Source: Salinicoccus cyprini (GTDB lineage Bacteria > Bacillota > Bacilli > Staphylococcales > Salinicoccaceae). Taken from it: DNA of 64,000 bases. The notes below the pieces were generated by a model, which searched no databases, was not told the DNA's origin, and saw nothing but the letters and a program-made list of their open reading frames with translations. A program made the position numbers and the translations under genes. The DNA is taken from the NCBI RefSeq assembly GCF_007713705.1, contig NZ_VMSJ01000004.1, positions 1-64,000 on the forward strand, given 5' to 3'. Shown piece by piece: positions 1-9,578 of this stretch (within the stretch, counting starts at the first letter, position 1; every line of letters begins with the position of its first letter).

Positions 1-76
<76 letters not shown>

Positions 77-278
77 GGAAGTTCTCTGACTCCGTTTGCG
101 TTTTTACTTGGCGCCCAAGTGGATGGCTGTGGCCATCCGTTTATCGGAATTAAACGTTGACATATTGTCATTCAGTTTTCAATGTTCTGTTTTGAAGCAC
201 TCTTACTATATTACAGCTTCTTTCAAAACTATTCAAGTGTCAATTTTACACTTTCGAAAGTTTCATTTGAAGTTTTAA

Positions 279-352
279 TGGAGCGGGTGATCGGAATCGA
301 ACCGACGACATCAGCTTGGAAGGCTGAGGTTATACCATTTAACTACACCCGC
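279..352 (-). tRNA. tRNA-Gly (anticodon UCC), CCA encoded
   Basis: On the minus strand a full cloverleaf is visible: acceptor GCGGGTG pairs with CACCCGC, anticodon loop CTTCCAA gives anticodon UCC, T-loop GGTTCGATTCC, discriminator and CCA are encoded. It sits directly upstream of the 16S gene in the direction of transcription. Confidence 0.96.
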
Positions 353-376
353 GTAGTTTATAAAATTTAAGGATGA

Positions 377-462
<86 letters not shown>

Positions 463-556
463 ATGTAATGTATATGTTTTAAGCGACAAATCCTATTGTA
501 CACTTTAAGGGTTTCACTGTCAATGCTTTTTAAAAACTTTTTATAATTTTTAAAAG

Positions 557-628
557 TGACCCGTACGGGACTCGAACCCGTGTTACCGCCGTGAAAGGGC
601 GGTGTCTTAACCGCTTGACCAACGGGCC
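557..628 (-). tRNA. tRNA-Glu (anticodon UUC)
   Basis: Minus-strand acceptor GGCCCGT pairs with ACGGGTC; anticodon loop CTTTCAC gives UUC; T-loop GGTTCGAGTCC. CCA is not encoded. It is the promoter-proximal tRNA of the Glu-Leu-Gly-16S transcription unit. Confidence 0.96.
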
Positions 629-651
629 GTATGAATAATGCAACGATATTT

Positions 652-680
652 ATAATAAAGCCATATGCTTATAAAGTCAA
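652..680 (-). promoter_or_regulatory. SigA-type promoter of the tRNA-rRNA unit
   Basis: On the minus strand TTGACT (675-680) and TATTAT (652-657) are separated by exactly 17 nt, about 24 nt upstream of tRNA-Glu. No terminator is seen between the tRNAs and 16S, so this promoter may also feed the rRNA. The remaining bases up to 883 hold no gene that I can support. Confidence 0.75.
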
Positions 681-883
681 TACGTTTTTAATACTTTTTT
701 TACAAAAGCTTAATGTTTTGTACTACTCTTATATTATCAACGTATTTCTTCCTATATAATGCCTTTAAGATTTTCATATGTCCGCCCTCCTCTGCTTCGT
801 ATTTTTCTGGAACCATGGACAATTCTTCATGATCTTATGCAGCGTTTAGTATTGTTTTTTATCATCAATGTGTTACTATTTAT

Positions 884-898
884 TTATAATAATTCTAA
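884..898 (+). promoter_or_regulatory. PerR-box-like operator at katA promoter
   Basis: TTATAATAATTCTAA differs at one base from the 15-bp Per box consensus TTATAATNATTATAA, and its TATAAT (885-890) can itself be the -10 hexamer of the katA promoter. This predicts repression by PerR, with induction by peroxide, as known for katA in staphylococci and bacilli. PerR itself is not in the window. Confidence 0.7.
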
Positions 899-935
899 AC
901 AAGGATTATGAATAACATCTTGGAGGGATTTATAA

Positions 936-2492
936 ATGGATTTCGAAAAACCAAAAGATCAACCCGGTGATGCACGCGCAGGTGGCGGAACCGAGCCAAG
1001 AGCACAGGGCAAAAACCAACCCAGCGATCGTTTGACTACACTCTTTGGAGCGCCAGTTGGAGATCGTGAAAATTCCATGACTGCTGGTCCACGTGGCCCT
1101 ATGGTCATGCAGGATCCTTATTTCCTTGAACAGATGGGACACTTTGACCGTGAAGTCATTCCGGAAAGACGTATGCACGCGAAAGGTTCCGGTGCTTTCG
1201 GTACATTTACAGTAACAAATGATATTACTCAATATACAAAAGCCAGTATTTTCAGCGAAGTCGGTAAACAGACGGAAATGTTCGCTCGTTTCTCAACTGT
1301 TGCTGGTGAACGTGGTGCTGCAGATGCAGAGAGAGATATCCGCGGATTCGCACTCAAGTTCTATACTGAAGAAGGCAACTGGGATCTTGTCGGCAACAAT
1401 ACACCGGTATTCTTCTTCCGCGACCCTAAGCTTTTCGCAAGTCTTAACCACGTGGTCAAGCGTGACCCTAAAACCAACATGCACAACGGCGAAAGCAACT
1501 GGGACTTCTGGACACTGCTTCCTGAAGCTCTGCACCAGGTCACAATACTTATGACAGAGCGTGGTATTCCTAAGGGCTACAGAAACATGCACGGCTTCGG
1601 TTCACACACATACAGCATGGTTAATGCCGATAACGAACGTGTATGGGTCAAGTTCCACTTCAGAACGCAGCAGGGTATTGAAAACCTATCTGCAGAAGAA
1701 GCTGAACAGGTCATTGCCAAGGACCGCGAATCATCACAAAGAGACCTCTTCAATGCCATCGAGGAAGGCGACTTCCCTAAATGGAAGATGTTCATCCAGG
1801 TCATGACGGAAGAACAGGCGAAAAATCATTACCACAACCCGTTCGATCTGACGAAAGTATGGTACAAGGATGAATTCCCGCTTATTCCAGTGGGCGAGTT
1901 CGAACTGAACCGCAATCCTGAAAACTACTTCGCAGAAGTCGAGCAGGCAGCATTTGCACCGACAAACATCGTACCTGGCATCGGTTTCTCACCAGATAAG
2001 ATGCTGCAGGGCCGTCTCTTCTCCTATGGAGATACACAGCGCTACCGTCTCGGTGCCAACCACCACCAGATTCCGGTCAACTCACCTAAAGGTGCAGCAA
2101 ACGTCTGCCCATTCAGCCGTGATGGAGCTATGAGAGTAGATGGCAACATGGGTGCGCATACGAACTACTATCCAAACAGCTATGATCAGTATAATGATGA
2201 TGCAAACGCGAAACAGCCGGCACTCGAAATGGAAGGTCTCATCTACGAACACAACTTCCGTGATGACGATGACAACTATTACGAGCAGCCGGGCAAGCTC
2301 TTCAATTTGCAGTCTGATGAAATGAAACAGACCATCTTTGAAAATACTGCGAACGAGATGTCCGGTGTTTCCGACAAAGTGAAACATCGCCATATCAGAA
2401 ATTGCTACAAGGCAGACCAGGCCTATGGCCGTGGTGTTGCCAAAGCGATGGGCATCAACATCGACGATGTCGACCTTGAAGGCAACCAGTAA
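936..2492 (+). CDS. katA: Catalase (clade 3 monofunctional haem catalase)
   Basis: Converts hydrogen peroxide to water and oxygen in the cytoplasm. The 518-residue product has the catalytic histidine at about 81 ([12 protein letters not shown]), the FFFRDPKLF stretch around 155-165, and the proximal haem tyrosine near 363 in [14 protein letters not shown]. It is slightly longer than typical small-subunit catalases (about 480-505) because of a Gly/Pro-rich N-terminus of about 25 residues. A GGAGGG ribosome site at 922-927 precedes the ATG. It is monocistronic, with a PerR-like box upstream and a strong terminator downstream. Confidence 0.97.
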   Translation: MDFEKPKDQPGDARAGGGTEPRAQGKNQPSDRLTTLFGAPVGDRENSMTAGPRGPMVMQDPYFLEQMGHFDREVIPERRMHAKGSGAFGTFTVTNDITQYTKASIFSEVGKQTEMFARFSTVAGERGAADAERDIRGFALKFYTEEGNWDLVGNNTPVFFFRDPKLFASLNHVVKRDPKTNMHNGESNWDFWTLLPEALHQVTILMTERGIPKGYRNMHGFGSHTYSMVNADNERVWVKFHFRTQQGIENLSAEEAEQVIAKDRESSQRDLFNAIEEGDFPKWKMFIQVMTEEQAKNHYHNPFDLTKVWYKDEFPLIPVGEFELNRNPENYFAEVEQAAFAPTNIVPGIGFSPDKMLQGRLFSYGDTQRYRLGANHHQIPVNSPKGAANVCPFSRDGAMRVDGNMGAHTNYYPNSYDQYNDDANAKQPALEMEGLIYEHNFRDDDDNYYEQPGKLFNLQSDEMKQTIFENTANEMSGVSDKVKHRHIRNCYKADQAYGRGVAKAMGINIDDVDLEGNQ

Positions 2493-2497
2493 TCATT

Positions 2498-2534
2498 AAA
2501 ATATCCCTATCGGCTCGTCCGATAGGGATATTTT
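2498..2534. terminator. Bidirectional terminator between katA and tex
   Basis: A 16-bp perfect stem (AAAATATCCCTATCGG with its complement) and a 5-nt loop, with A/T tracts on both sides, sits between convergent katA and tex. Confidence 0.9.
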
Positions 2535-4670
2535 CTATTTCATGCTCAATGATATTCTGCCCTTGTCTGTATCTACACCGGTAACCGTCACATCCACAAT
2601 ATCTCCCACGCTGACGACTTCCATCGGATGCTTGATGAATTTGCTGGTCATCTTGGATATGTGGACCAGCCCATCCTGTTTTACGCCGATATCCACAAAT
2701 GCACCGAAATCCGTCACATTACGCACTGTGCCGGACAGCTTCATGCCCTCTTTCAGATCTTCCATCTTCAGAACATCAGATTTCAGCATCGGCACTTCAT
2801 AGTCATCCCGAATGTCACGGGTCGGCGCCTTCAGGCTGTCGATGATATCTTTCAATGTTGGTACTCCGATTGCCAGATTTTGTGCCGTCTGATCAAGATC
2901 CAGCTTATCCACTGCACTGATCAGTGCATCTGTACCGATATCCGAACGCCCCATTTCCAGAAATTCAAGCAGGCAGTAAGTCTCCTTGTATCTCTCAGGG
3001 TGGATCGGCGTCCGGTCAAGCGGCTCATCCCCATCGAAAACCCGAAGGAAACCGATGCACTGCTCGTAGGTCTTGTTCCCGAGACGCGGCACCTTCTTTA
3101 TCTCCTCACGGGATCTGAAAGCGGACTGCTCCTCACGGTACTTTACGATGTTTCTGCTTATGGCTGGAGACAGCCCGGCAACGTGCTGCAGCAGAATATG
3201 CGATGCCGTATTTACATTGACACCCACCTGGTTCACTGATGTTTCAACAACGAAGTTCAATGATTCGTCGAGGAATTTCTGGTTGACGTCATGCTGATAC
3301 TGTCCGATTCCGATTGCCTTCGAATCAATCTTGACCAGCTCGCTCAGTGGATCCTGTACCCTTCTTGCAATGGAGACCGCGCTGCGTTCCTCCACATTGA
3401 AGTCCGGAAACTCCTCACGGGCAACATCAGAGGCGGAATACACACTGGCCCCCGCTTCATTGACGATGATGAACTGCACATCGAGATTCTCCGTGTTGAC
3501 GATTTCACTGATGAACAGTTCGGTTTCGCGTGAAGCTGTTCCGTTTCCGATGGCAAGCAGTGTAACATCATAGTCGGCGATGATGTCCATGATCACTTTG
3601 CGTGCCTGATCAACTTTCCCCTGAGGCGGATGCGGGTAGATGACACCTTTATACAGGAATTGGCCCGATTCATTGATGACCGCAAGCTTGCACCCTGTTC
3701 TGAATGCCGGGTCCACTCCAAGAATGACATGGCCTTTCAAAGGCGGCTGAAGCAGCAGACGCTTGAGATTTTCCTCAAAAATGTGCACGGCATGCTTTTC
3801 ACTCGATTCAGTCAGATTCTGGCGTACTTCCCTTTCGATCGATGGAACAATCAGCCGCTTCAGGCTGTCTTCGATTGCTGCTCTCATATACATCGCAGTG
3901 GTCGACTTCTCCTTCAGTACCTGATTGCCGATATAGCGTTTGAACCGGTCATTATCATAGTCGAACTTGACTGCCAGAACACCGGTATTCTCACCCCGGT
4001 TGATGGCAAGTACTCTATGTGGAACAATTTTGTCTATCGGCTCCGCATAGGAATAGTACATTTCAAAGACACCTGTCTGATCTTCGGCATTCTTCTTTTT
4101 ACGTGTTGTCAGGTCGGCACTCTCTCTGAACACCTTCAATATATAATTGCGGTATTTCGGGTTATCGGATATCTCTTCAGCAATAATATCCTGCGCCCCT
4201 TTTATCGCTTCTTCCACAGTCTCCACTTCGTCATTCAGGAAGTCCCCAGCCTGTGCTTCCACATCTCCCGCCTGCTGTTCAAGGATGACCCGGGCCAGTC
4301 CATCAAGCCCTTTTCTCTTCGCCTCTGTCGCCCGGGTCTTCTTTTTCTGTTTGAAGGGTCTGTACAGATCCTCCACCCTTTTCAGGACGGTCTGTTTCAT
4401 GATGTCCTGCTCAAGCTGTTCTGTCAGAAGACCTTGTTCATCGATACGTCTGATGACTTCACTTTTCCGTTTCTCCAGACTCTGCAAGTAGGAGAACCTG
4501 TCATGGATGGCTTTGATCTCCTGCTCATCCATGCCGCCCGTCATCTCTTTCCTATAGCGTGCGATGAAAGGAATCGTATTCCCCTCTTCGAGAAGATCGA
4601 GCACTCCCCGGATATATTTTTCCTGTTTGCCGACAGTACTTTTAAGCTCTCTAATCAGCGCTTCATTCAT
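2535..4670 (-). CDS. tex: Tex-family S1 RNA-binding protein
   Basis: 711 residues with the Tex architecture: helical N-terminal region with FIARYRKE (about 34-41), a YqgF/RNase H-like fold in the middle (ILGVDPAFRTGCKLAVI near 318), helix-hairpin-helix segments (VNVNTAS...LLQHVAGLSP near 490), and a C-terminal S1 domain in the last 75 residues (GTVRNVTDFGAFVDIGVKQDG). Tex proteins bind nucleic acid and are linked to transcription or translation; the exact role in this organism is unknown. A GGGAGA ribosome site precedes the ATG. It follows sigB but is separated from it by a terminator. Confidence 0.94.
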   Translation of the reverse strand: MNEALIRELKSTVGKQEKYIRGVLDLLEEGNTIPFIARYRKEMTGGMDEQEIKAIHDRFSYLQSLEKRKSEVIRRIDEQGLLTEQLEQDIMKQTVLKRVEDLYRPFKQKKKTRATEAKRKGLDGLARVILEQQAGDVEAQAGDFLNDEVETVEEAIKGAQDIIAEEISDNPKYRNYILKVFRESADLTTRKKKNAEDQTGVFEMYYSYAEPIDKIVPHRVLAINRGENTGVLAVKFDYDNDRFKRYIGNQVLKEKSTTAMYMRAAIEDSLKRLIVPSIEREVRQNLTESSEKHAVHIFEENLKRLLLQPPLKGHVILGVDPAFRTGCKLAVINESGQFLYKGVIYPHPPQGKVDQARKVIMDIIADYDVTLLAIGNGTASRETELFISEIVNTENLDVQFIIVNEAGASVYSASDVAREEFPDFNVEERSAVSIARRVQDPLSELVKIDSKAIGIGQYQHDVNQKFLDESLNFVVETSVNQVGVNVNTASHILLQHVAGLSPAISRNIVKYREEQSAFRSREEIKKVPRLGNKTYEQCIGFLRVFDGDEPLDRTPIHPERYKETYCLLEFLEMGRSDIGTDALISAVDKLDLDQTAQNLAIGVPTLKDIIDSLKAPTRDIRDDYEVPMLKSDVLKMEDLKEGMKLSGTVRNVTDFGAFVDIGVKQDGLVHISKMTSKFIKHPMEVVSVGDIVDVTVTGVDTDKGRISLSMK

Positions 4671-4724
4671 CTAATCTCTCCCAGTTGCTTTGATGTCTAA
4701 TAAATTTAGTATACCCAGTATAAC

Positions 4725-4752
4725 ATTAAAAACCTCACCCTTAAGGATGAGG
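4725..4752 (-). terminator. Terminator of the sigB operon
   Basis: On the minus strand ACCTCATCC, a TTAA loop and GGGTGAGGT are followed by TTTTTAA. It lies just after the sigB stop codon and before the tex start. Confidence 0.85.
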
Positions 4753-4764
4753 TCTGGTAATCGT

Positions 4765-5538
4765 CTATTTTTCGCTTACTGCCTGCCGTAATTTGTTGAT
4801 GGCTGTCCGCTGAAGTCTCGATACATGCATCTGACTCAATCCGACACGTTCACCCGTCTCCTTCTGACTCAATCCTTCCATGAAAGTGAACTGGATGATT
4901 TCACGTTCCCGTTCTGAAAGGATAGGCAGCACCTTCTCAAGAATAAGGCGTTTTTCGGAAAGGTCATAGTTATCATCCGACTGTCCCATGACATCAAGCA
5001 GTGTTACAGTGGAACCGTCTTTATCCGCTTCAATGGAATGATCGACGCTGAGCGCATTATAGCTCTGTCCCATCTCCATCGCTTCCAGAACATCTTCTTC
5101 CGACACTTCAAGATATTCTGCGATTTCACTGATCTGAGGAGAACGTTCCAGGCGATTGGTCAGTTCATCATTGGCATTCTTGATCTTCGGTCCGATCTCC
5201 TTGATTCTGCGGGGTACATGGACGCTCCATGTCTTATCCCTCAAGTACCTCTTGATTTCACCGACCACCGTCGGCACGAGGAATGCTTCGAATCTTCTAT
5301 CGTAGGATGCATCAAACCGTTTGATTGCACCAAGTAGACCCACCATGCCGACCTGCACAAGGTCTTCGTGGTGGCTCTGGCCTTTTGAATATCTGTAGGC
5401 CAGCGACTCGATCAGTTTCTGGTAGTGTTCGACAAGTCTCGCCTGGGCGTTCGGGTTTCCCTCTTCCTGATGACTGCGAATCAGTGCATTGATATCTTCA
5501 GCTGCAAGTCCTCTATCGATTGACGATTGTTTCTCCAT
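4765..5538 (-). CDS. sigB: RNA polymerase sigma-B factor
   Basis: Alternative sigma factor of the general stress regulon. The 257-residue product aligns by eye with staphylococcal SigB: region 2 [22 protein letters not shown] (about 54-75), [16 protein letters not shown], and the region 4 helix-turn-helix [21 protein letters not shown] near the C-terminus. It overlaps the end of rsbW by 26 nt, which suggests translational coupling with its anti-sigma factor. RsbW should hold it inactive until RsbV is dephosphorylated. Confidence 0.97.
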   Translation of the reverse strand: MEKQSSIDRGLAAEDINALIRSHQEEGNPNAQARLVEHYQKLIESLAYRYSKGQSHHEDLVQVGMVGLLGAIKRFDASYDRRFEAFLVPTVVGEIKRYLRDKTWSVHVPRRIKEIGPKIKNANDELTNRLERSPQISEIAEYLEVSEEDVLEAMEMGQSYNALSVDHSIEADKDGSTVTLLDVMGQSDDNYDLSEKRLILEKVLPILSEREREIIQFTFMEGLSQKETGERVGLSQMHVSRLQRTAINKLRQAVSEK

Positions 5539-5989
5539 TCAAATGCACCTGACTTTCATTAATAAACTTCGTCATACTGATTGTGACACCAGGATCCTTT
5601 TTAAGATAGACTTCATCCATTAATGTTTCAATCAAGAAGAGGCCCAGACCTCCTTCTCTCAAATAGTTCACATTATCATCTTCGGAATATGGCCCAAGCT
5701 CTTCCTTGACTGCTTCGTAGTTGAAGCTCTGGCCATGATCGGCAACAATAATTTCAACTTTATCGCTGTATACCGCAAAACCGATAAGCACTTCCCCTGT
5801 TTCATCTTCCCCGTATGCATGCTTGACTGCATTCGTAACAGCTTCCGAGACAGCAATTTTGGAGTCTTCAATCTGGTCATAGCTTGCGCCGGCTCTCGAC
5901 AGTACGCCGGAAAGTGTCAGCCTGATAAGTCCTACGTATTCTGCACTGGACGGAAATTTCATTTCTATATAATCGTACTGCTGTGGCAT
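5513..5989 (-). CDS. rsbW: Anti-sigma-B factor, serine kinase RsbW
   Basis: GHKL-fold kinase that binds SigB and phosphorylates RsbV. Visible motifs are [16 protein letters not shown] (N-box) and the ATP-binding VADHGQSFN and [15 protein letters not shown] segments. I take the ATG at 5989 ([12 protein letters not shown]), not the earlier in-frame ATG at 6013, because GGAGG lies 9 nt upstream within the end of rsbV and the N-terminus then matches S. aureus RsbW (158 residues). Confidence 0.96.
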   Translation of the reverse strand: MPQQYDYIEMKFPSSAEYVGLIRLTLSGVLSRAGASYDQIEDSKIAVSEAVTNAVKHAYGEDETGEVLIGFAVYSDKVEIIVADHGQSFNYEAVKEELGPYSEDDNVNYLREGGLGLFLIETLMDEVYLKKDPGVTISMTKFINESQVHLNGETIVNR

Positions 5990-5990
5990 T

Positions 5991-6317
5991 CTATTCAACC
6001 TCCGAGGCTTCATTAATATGCATCAGGTCTCTGAGTCCGGTTATTTCAAACAGTCTGAGAATTCTTTTTGACACGCCTGTTACGTATAGCTCCCTGTCAT
6101 GCTGGTTGAGGTCCTTCAGTGTTCCTACAAAAATCCCAAGGCCTGTAGAGTCCATATAGCTGACATCAGTCAGATCTATTCTTATGTCGTGGCTTCCTGT
6201 CTGTCTGATCGGCTCCAGTACTTTTTGCAGTTCTGGTGCAGTATAGACATCAAGTTCGCCTTCAAGTACTATTGAATATTCCTGTTCCTTCTCCGTTGCG
6301 TCGATATTAATGTTCAT
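5991..6317 (-). CDS. rsbV: Anti-sigma factor antagonist RsbV (STAS domain)
   Basis: 108-residue STAS protein. The phosphorylatable serine lies in the conserved segment [17 protein letters not shown] (Ser57 by count). Dephosphorylated RsbV sequesters RsbW and frees SigB. Its stop codon is 1 nt from the rsbW start. A SigB-type promoter lies just upstream, so rsbV-rsbW-sigB can be autoregulated. Confidence 0.96.
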   Translation of the reverse strand: MNINIDATEKEQEYSIVLEGELDVYTAPELQKVLEPIRQTGSHDIRIDLTDVSYMDSTGLGIFVGTLKDLNQHDRELYVTGVSKRILRLFEITGLRDLMHINEASEVE

Positions 6318-6362
6318 ACTAACTACACTCCCATTCAGTTGAATACATAACTCCTTAGCAAT

Positions 6363-6387
6363 TTACCCGTTCAAAAAATAATAAAAC
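6363..6387 (-). promoter_or_regulatory. SigB-dependent promoter of rsbVW-sigB
   Basis: In the rsbU-rsbV gap the minus strand carries GTTTTA (6382-6387), 13 nt, then GGGTAA (6363-6368), a good match to the SigB consensus GTTTAA-N12-15-GGGTAT. It is placed where the autoregulatory promoter is known in S. aureus, starting right after the rsbU stop codon. Confidence 0.8.
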
Positions 6388-6391
6388 ATGC

Positions 6392-7414
6392 TTAATCCAA
6401 GTTTTTATTATTTTTTAAAATGAATAGCGTCAGGTCATCCTTTTTGTTCGGATTCTGTATGCGCATAAGCGATTCATAGATGTACTGTACGATGTCCTGC
6501 GGATGATGGTCCCTCGCCTGACGGATCATGTCCTTGACGTTTTCGAAATCTATGAAAGTATCATCATGCTTTCTAAGTTCCGTAACTCCATCTGTGAAGA
6601 CGATGATCATATCCTTTGGTCCAATTTTAGTTTCTCTCTGCTCATACCTTGCGTGGGCTTTGACTCCAAGCACAACGCCTTTTGCATCGATCTCCTCGAA
6701 TTCATCATCCTCGTAGCGGTAGATGAGCGCCGGCTCATGTCCTGCTGAAGAATAGTACAGAAGGTCGGTACTGTGATCGTAGAGGCCATAGAACATGGTG
6801 ACGAACATATTCTGATTGACGTTCTTCTCCACGACACGATTCAATTTTCTGAGGCTGTCGCTCGGCAGCTGTGAATAGCCGTAGGAATCCATGCCGAACT
6901 TGATCATGCTCATGGCGATTGCTGCCGGTATGCCTTTGCCGATGACATCCGCAACAGCGAAGCTGAGCATTCCGTCCTTATGGTCGATGATATTGAAGTA
7001 GTCGCCGCTCACTTTTCTCGCGGGCACACTGATCGCTCCGATTTCCATCGTGTCGAATGTTGGAATTGCGGTTTTCAGCATCGTTTCCTGGAGACTCGAT
7101 GCAACATCCATCTCCTTGTCATGAATCTCGAGCTTATTCATCATGGACTTGTAGTCCCTGTATGTAAAACCGAAAGAAATGATGACTTCCTGAAGGATAT
7201 CCAATGATTTCTTGACCAGTTCACCATCCTGAATGCCCATATCATCGAGCAGTTCTATATGCAGCGATACGATTTCTTCCGGGGAAGCGTCCATTTCAAT
7301 GACTTCCTCACTGAAGGTCTGGCATCTCTCGATAGCTTCTCCCTGCTCTTCTCCATACAAATACAGTTGGATGATATCCTTGTAGTTGCTTACGATATTA
7401 TCAATATATGTCAT
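6392..7414 (-). CDS. rsbU: PP2C-type phosphatase RsbU
   Basis: Dephosphorylates RsbV and so activates SigB. The 340-residue product has an N-terminal kinase-recruitment domain (about 1-115) and a C-terminal SpoIIE-like PP2C domain with VSGDYFNII, AVADVIGKGIPAAIAMSM and MIIVFTDGVTE, which supply the metal-binding aspartates. An AGGTGA ribosome site precedes the ATG. Upstream lies mazF, separated by a terminator-like hairpin. No upstream stressosome genes (rsbR/S/T) are present, as in staphylococci. Confidence 0.96.
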   Translation of the reverse strand: MTYIDNIVSNYKDIIQLYLYGEEQGEAIERCQTFSEEVIEMDASPEEIVSLHIELLDDMGIQDGELVKKSLDILQEVIISFGFTYRDYKSMMNKLEIHDKEMDVASSLQETMLKTAIPTFDTMEIGAISVPARKVSGDYFNIIDHKDGMLSFAVADVIGKGIPAAIAMSMIKFGMDSYGYSQLPSDSLRKLNRVVEKNVNQNMFVTMFYGLYDHSTDLLYYSSAGHEPALIYRYEDDEFEEIDAKGVVLGVKAHARYEQRETKIGPKDMIIVFTDGVTELRKHDDTFIDFENVKDMIRQARDHHPQDIVQYIYESLMRIQNPNKKDDLTLFILKNNKNLD

Positions 7415-7431
7415 ACTATCACCTCGTACTG

Positions 7432-7457
7432 AAAAAAGACTTTTGAATACAAAAGTC
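7432..7457 (-). terminator. Terminator or attenuator between mazF and rsbU
   Basis: Minus strand GACTTTTG-TATT-CAAAAGTC followed by TTTTTT, starting 2 nt after the mazF stop codon and ending 17 nt before rsbU. The weak A/T-rich stem may terminate only partially, which would let mazEF transcription feed the sigma-B genes to a limited extent. Confidence 0.7.
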
Positions 7458-7459
7458 CA

Positions 7460-7831
7460 TCAGGATTTAGATTGGGATTTCTTGGATCTGGATGATGCAA
7501 GGTCCAGACTGATCATCAGGGCCTTATCCACTTCCTTCATCTTATCTTCATTTAAATATGTAAGCTTTTCCCTAAGTCGTTTCTTGTCTACTGTCCGTAT
7601 CTGTTCCAGAAGAATAACCGAGTCCTTGTCCAGATTATAAGCATCCTTCGAAATTTCGACGTGCGTGGGTATCTTCGCCTTGTTGATCCTCCCGGTGATT
7701 GCGGCAACAATCACTGTAGGACTATGATAGTTGCCGACATTATTCTGGATGATGACGACCGGCCGCTTGCCACCCTGTTCGGACCCCTGGACGGGCGATA
7801 GATCCGCAAGATACACTTCTCCTCTTTTCAT
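7460..7831 (-). CDS. mazF: MazF/PemK-family endoribonuclease toxin
   Basis: Sequence-specific mRNA interferase. The 123-residue product begins [30 protein letters not shown], with the catalytic Arg in the GGKRPVV loop and the conserved Thr in the VAAIT segment, as in staphylococcal and Bacillus MazF. Its ATG immediately follows the mazE stop codon. The Ser/Lys-rich tail ([11 protein letters not shown]) is probably flexible. Confidence 0.96.
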   Translation of the reverse strand: MKRGEVYLADLSPVQGSEQGGKRPVVIIQNNVGNYHSPTVIVAAITGRINKAKIPTHVEISKDAYNLDKDSVILLEQIRTVDKKRLREKLTYLNEDKMKEVDKALMISLDLASSRSKKSQSKS

Positions 7832-7996
7832 CTATTCACCATCTTTACTATAAACGAGGAAATCTTCATTACATTGCCAGGCTTCACACTCTACTTCGTG
7901 GTTTTCTGATGCAATCGAAAGGTTAATCTCACTCATTTCAATATATCCGTGCTCAAGAGAATGTTCGATGCTGCTTACCAAAGTCATATTCGTCAT
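7832..7996 (-). CDS. mazE: MazE antitoxin
   Basis: A 54-residue acidic antitoxin with the staphylococcal pattern SLEHGYIEMSEINLSIASENHEVECEA. I chose the ATG at 7996 (MTNMTLVSSIEH), with GAGGAG about 10 nt upstream, over the in-frame codon at 8023, which lacks a ribosome site. The stop codon abuts the mazF start. Staphylococcal MazE does not resemble E. coli MazE; position and C-terminal pattern support the call. Confidence 0.9.
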   Translation of the reverse strand: MTNMTLVSSIEHSLEHGYIEMSEINLSIASENHEVECEAWQCNEDFLVYSKDGE

Positions 7997-8067
7997 TGCC
8001 AGACCACTCCTCAATAACATCATTAAACTTATAATAATGATAACATGTATAAAAAATCATTTCTAGA

Positions 8068-9219
8068 TTATTTTAAAACTTCATTATTGACAATGACAGG
8101 CGCATCACCATGGTAGAGTCGTGGCAGACGCCTCGACAGCATGCACAGCGACTCGTATGGAATGGTACCGACAAAATCACTGTACGCTTCCATGGACTGC
8201 TCGGACGCCCTGTCCGGAATGATGACGTCGACGATGTCGCCTGGCTCCACAGCATCCGGCACCTGGACCATGATATAGTCCATGCACACCTTGCCGACAA
8301 CAGGACAGGACGTCCCATCTTCAAGCGACACATGGTATCCTGTCCGCGCCCGGAGGAATCCGTCGGCATAGCCAAGAGGCAATGTGGCTATCTTCTGACC
8401 GGCGGTGGCACTATAGTCGAGACCATAGCTGTTCCCTTCCCCCTTTTCGAGTACATGGACGTCCACCACCTCCGTCTTCAGAGCAACAGAAGGTGCAAGA
8501 TCCACTTTGGAGATCTCCCGGATGTATTCGGAAGGATAGTAGCCGTACAGGGATATGCCGACCCGGATTGCATTGCAGTAGTCGTCATCGAGACGCAGGG
8601 CACCGGCCGAATTCTGCACATGGACATACTTCGGTTTTCTGACTGAAGATGTGATGCGCTTGAACTTCTCATATTCCTTATCATTCTGATCCGAATCGAT
8701 ATCTGCTGAACTGAAATGACTGTAGATGCCCTCATATACCAGATGTGCAGAGCGCTCTATGATATCGATCATCTTCTCGATCTCCCCACTATCCGCAGTA
8801 CCGAGGCGGTTCATGCCGCTGTTCACCTTGATGTGGATCCAGACTTCCTTGTCATCCATATCCTCAACATGCGACTGGGCTTTCTGAAGCCAGTCGAGAT
8901 TCGGTGCAGTGATTGCCACGCGGTGCTGGATGGCCTTGTTGATATCTTCCGGAATGATGGGACCGAGTACAAGAATCTTCTTCTTGATACCGTGCATCCT
9001 GAGTTCGATTGCTTCGTCCAATGTCGCCACCGCAAAGAACTCAACCCCTCTTGCTCCGAGGTATTCTGCTACCGTCGTACTGCCGAGACCATATGCATTG
9101 GCCTTTACTACAGCAATGAAGGTCTTGTCTTCATGCAGTGCGTGAATGGCTTTGTAGTTGCGGTGCACCGCGTTAAGGTCCACTTCTACAACAGAGTTTC
9201 TATAATATTTTTCCGACAT
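8068..9219 (-). CDS. alr: Alanine racemase (PLP enzyme)
   Basis: Interconverts L- and D-alanine for peptidoglycan and teichoic acid. The PLP lysine is in AVVKANAYGLG (about 36-46) and the catalytic tyrosine in RVGISLYGYYPSE near 260. I start at the ATG at 9219 (MSEKYYRN) because AAGGAG lies 7 nt upstream; the in-frame ATG at 9225 would be too close to that site. It is placed between acpS and mazEF as in S. aureus. Confidence 0.96.
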   Translation of the reverse strand: MSEKYYRNSVVEVDLNAVHRNYKAIHALHEDKTFIAVVKANAYGLGSTTVAEYLGARGVEFFAVATLDEAIELRMHGIKKKILVLGPIIPEDINKAIQHRVAITAPNLDWLQKAQSHVEDMDDKEVWIHIKVNSGMNRLGTADSGEIEKMIDIIERSAHLVYEGIYSHFSSADIDSDQNDKEYEKFKRITSSVRKPKYVHVQNSAGALRLDDDYCNAIRVGISLYGYYPSEYIREISKVDLAPSVALKTEVVDVHVLEKGEGNSYGLDYSATAGQKIATLPLGYADGFLRARTGYHVSLEDGTSCPVVGKVCMDYIMVQVPDAVEPGDIVDVIIPDRASEQSMEAYSDFVGTIPYESLCMLSRRLPRLYHGDAPVIVNNEVLK

Positions 9220-9230
9220 GGTCATGCTCC

Positions 9231-9578
9231 TTAATCTTCAATTATGACTGTTGCCACAACATACGCTTTGGAATGTGAAATGGATACATGGGCGTGGGGA
9301 TTGTTCTGGATATAGGGTTTGCCGCTCTCATCATTGAGGCAGATGATATCCCTGAAGGCGGCATTGCCTCCGATGCCTGTCCCGAGCGCCTTGCTGTAGG
9401 CCTCCTTGACTGCAAAACGGCCCGCCAGATATTCCATTCTTCTACCGCCATCGGAAAGCCGATTGTACACATCCATCTCATCCGGTGCGAGAATCCGCTT
9501 TGACAGCCTGCGATTCTCCCCTTCCACACTTCTTATACGTTCTATTTCTATTATATCTGTTCCAAGTCCTTTAATCAT
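9231..9578 (-). CDS. acpS: Holo-[acyl-carrier-protein] synthase
   Basis: Transfers 4'-phosphopantetheine from CoA to apo-ACP. The 115-residue product has both Mg-binding signatures: GTDIIEIERI (Asp8) and GRFAVKEAYSKALG. The start codon overlaps the stop of the preceding PH-domain gene in an ATGA junction; alr follows 11 nt later. Confidence 0.96.
   Translation of the reverse strand: MIKGLGTDIIEIERIRSVEGENRRLSKRILAPDEMDVYNRLSDGGRRMEYLAGRFAVKEAYSKALGTGIGGNAAFRDIICLNDESGKPYIQNNPHAHVSISHSKAYVVATVIIED

Noticed and set aside
629-883. Additional small gene between tRNA-Glu and katA
   Set aside because: Only short frames without ribosome sites are present; the region is explained by the leftward tRNA promoter and the rightward katA promoter.
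3630-4700. Long open frame (356 codons) on the plus strand opposite tex
   Set aside because: It is a shadow of the tex coding frame: no ribosome site, composition follows the opposite gene, and the product resembles no family. The same applies to the long frames opposite wecB/upp (32195-33259), rho (40380-41453) and the aldo-keto reductase (62407-63036).
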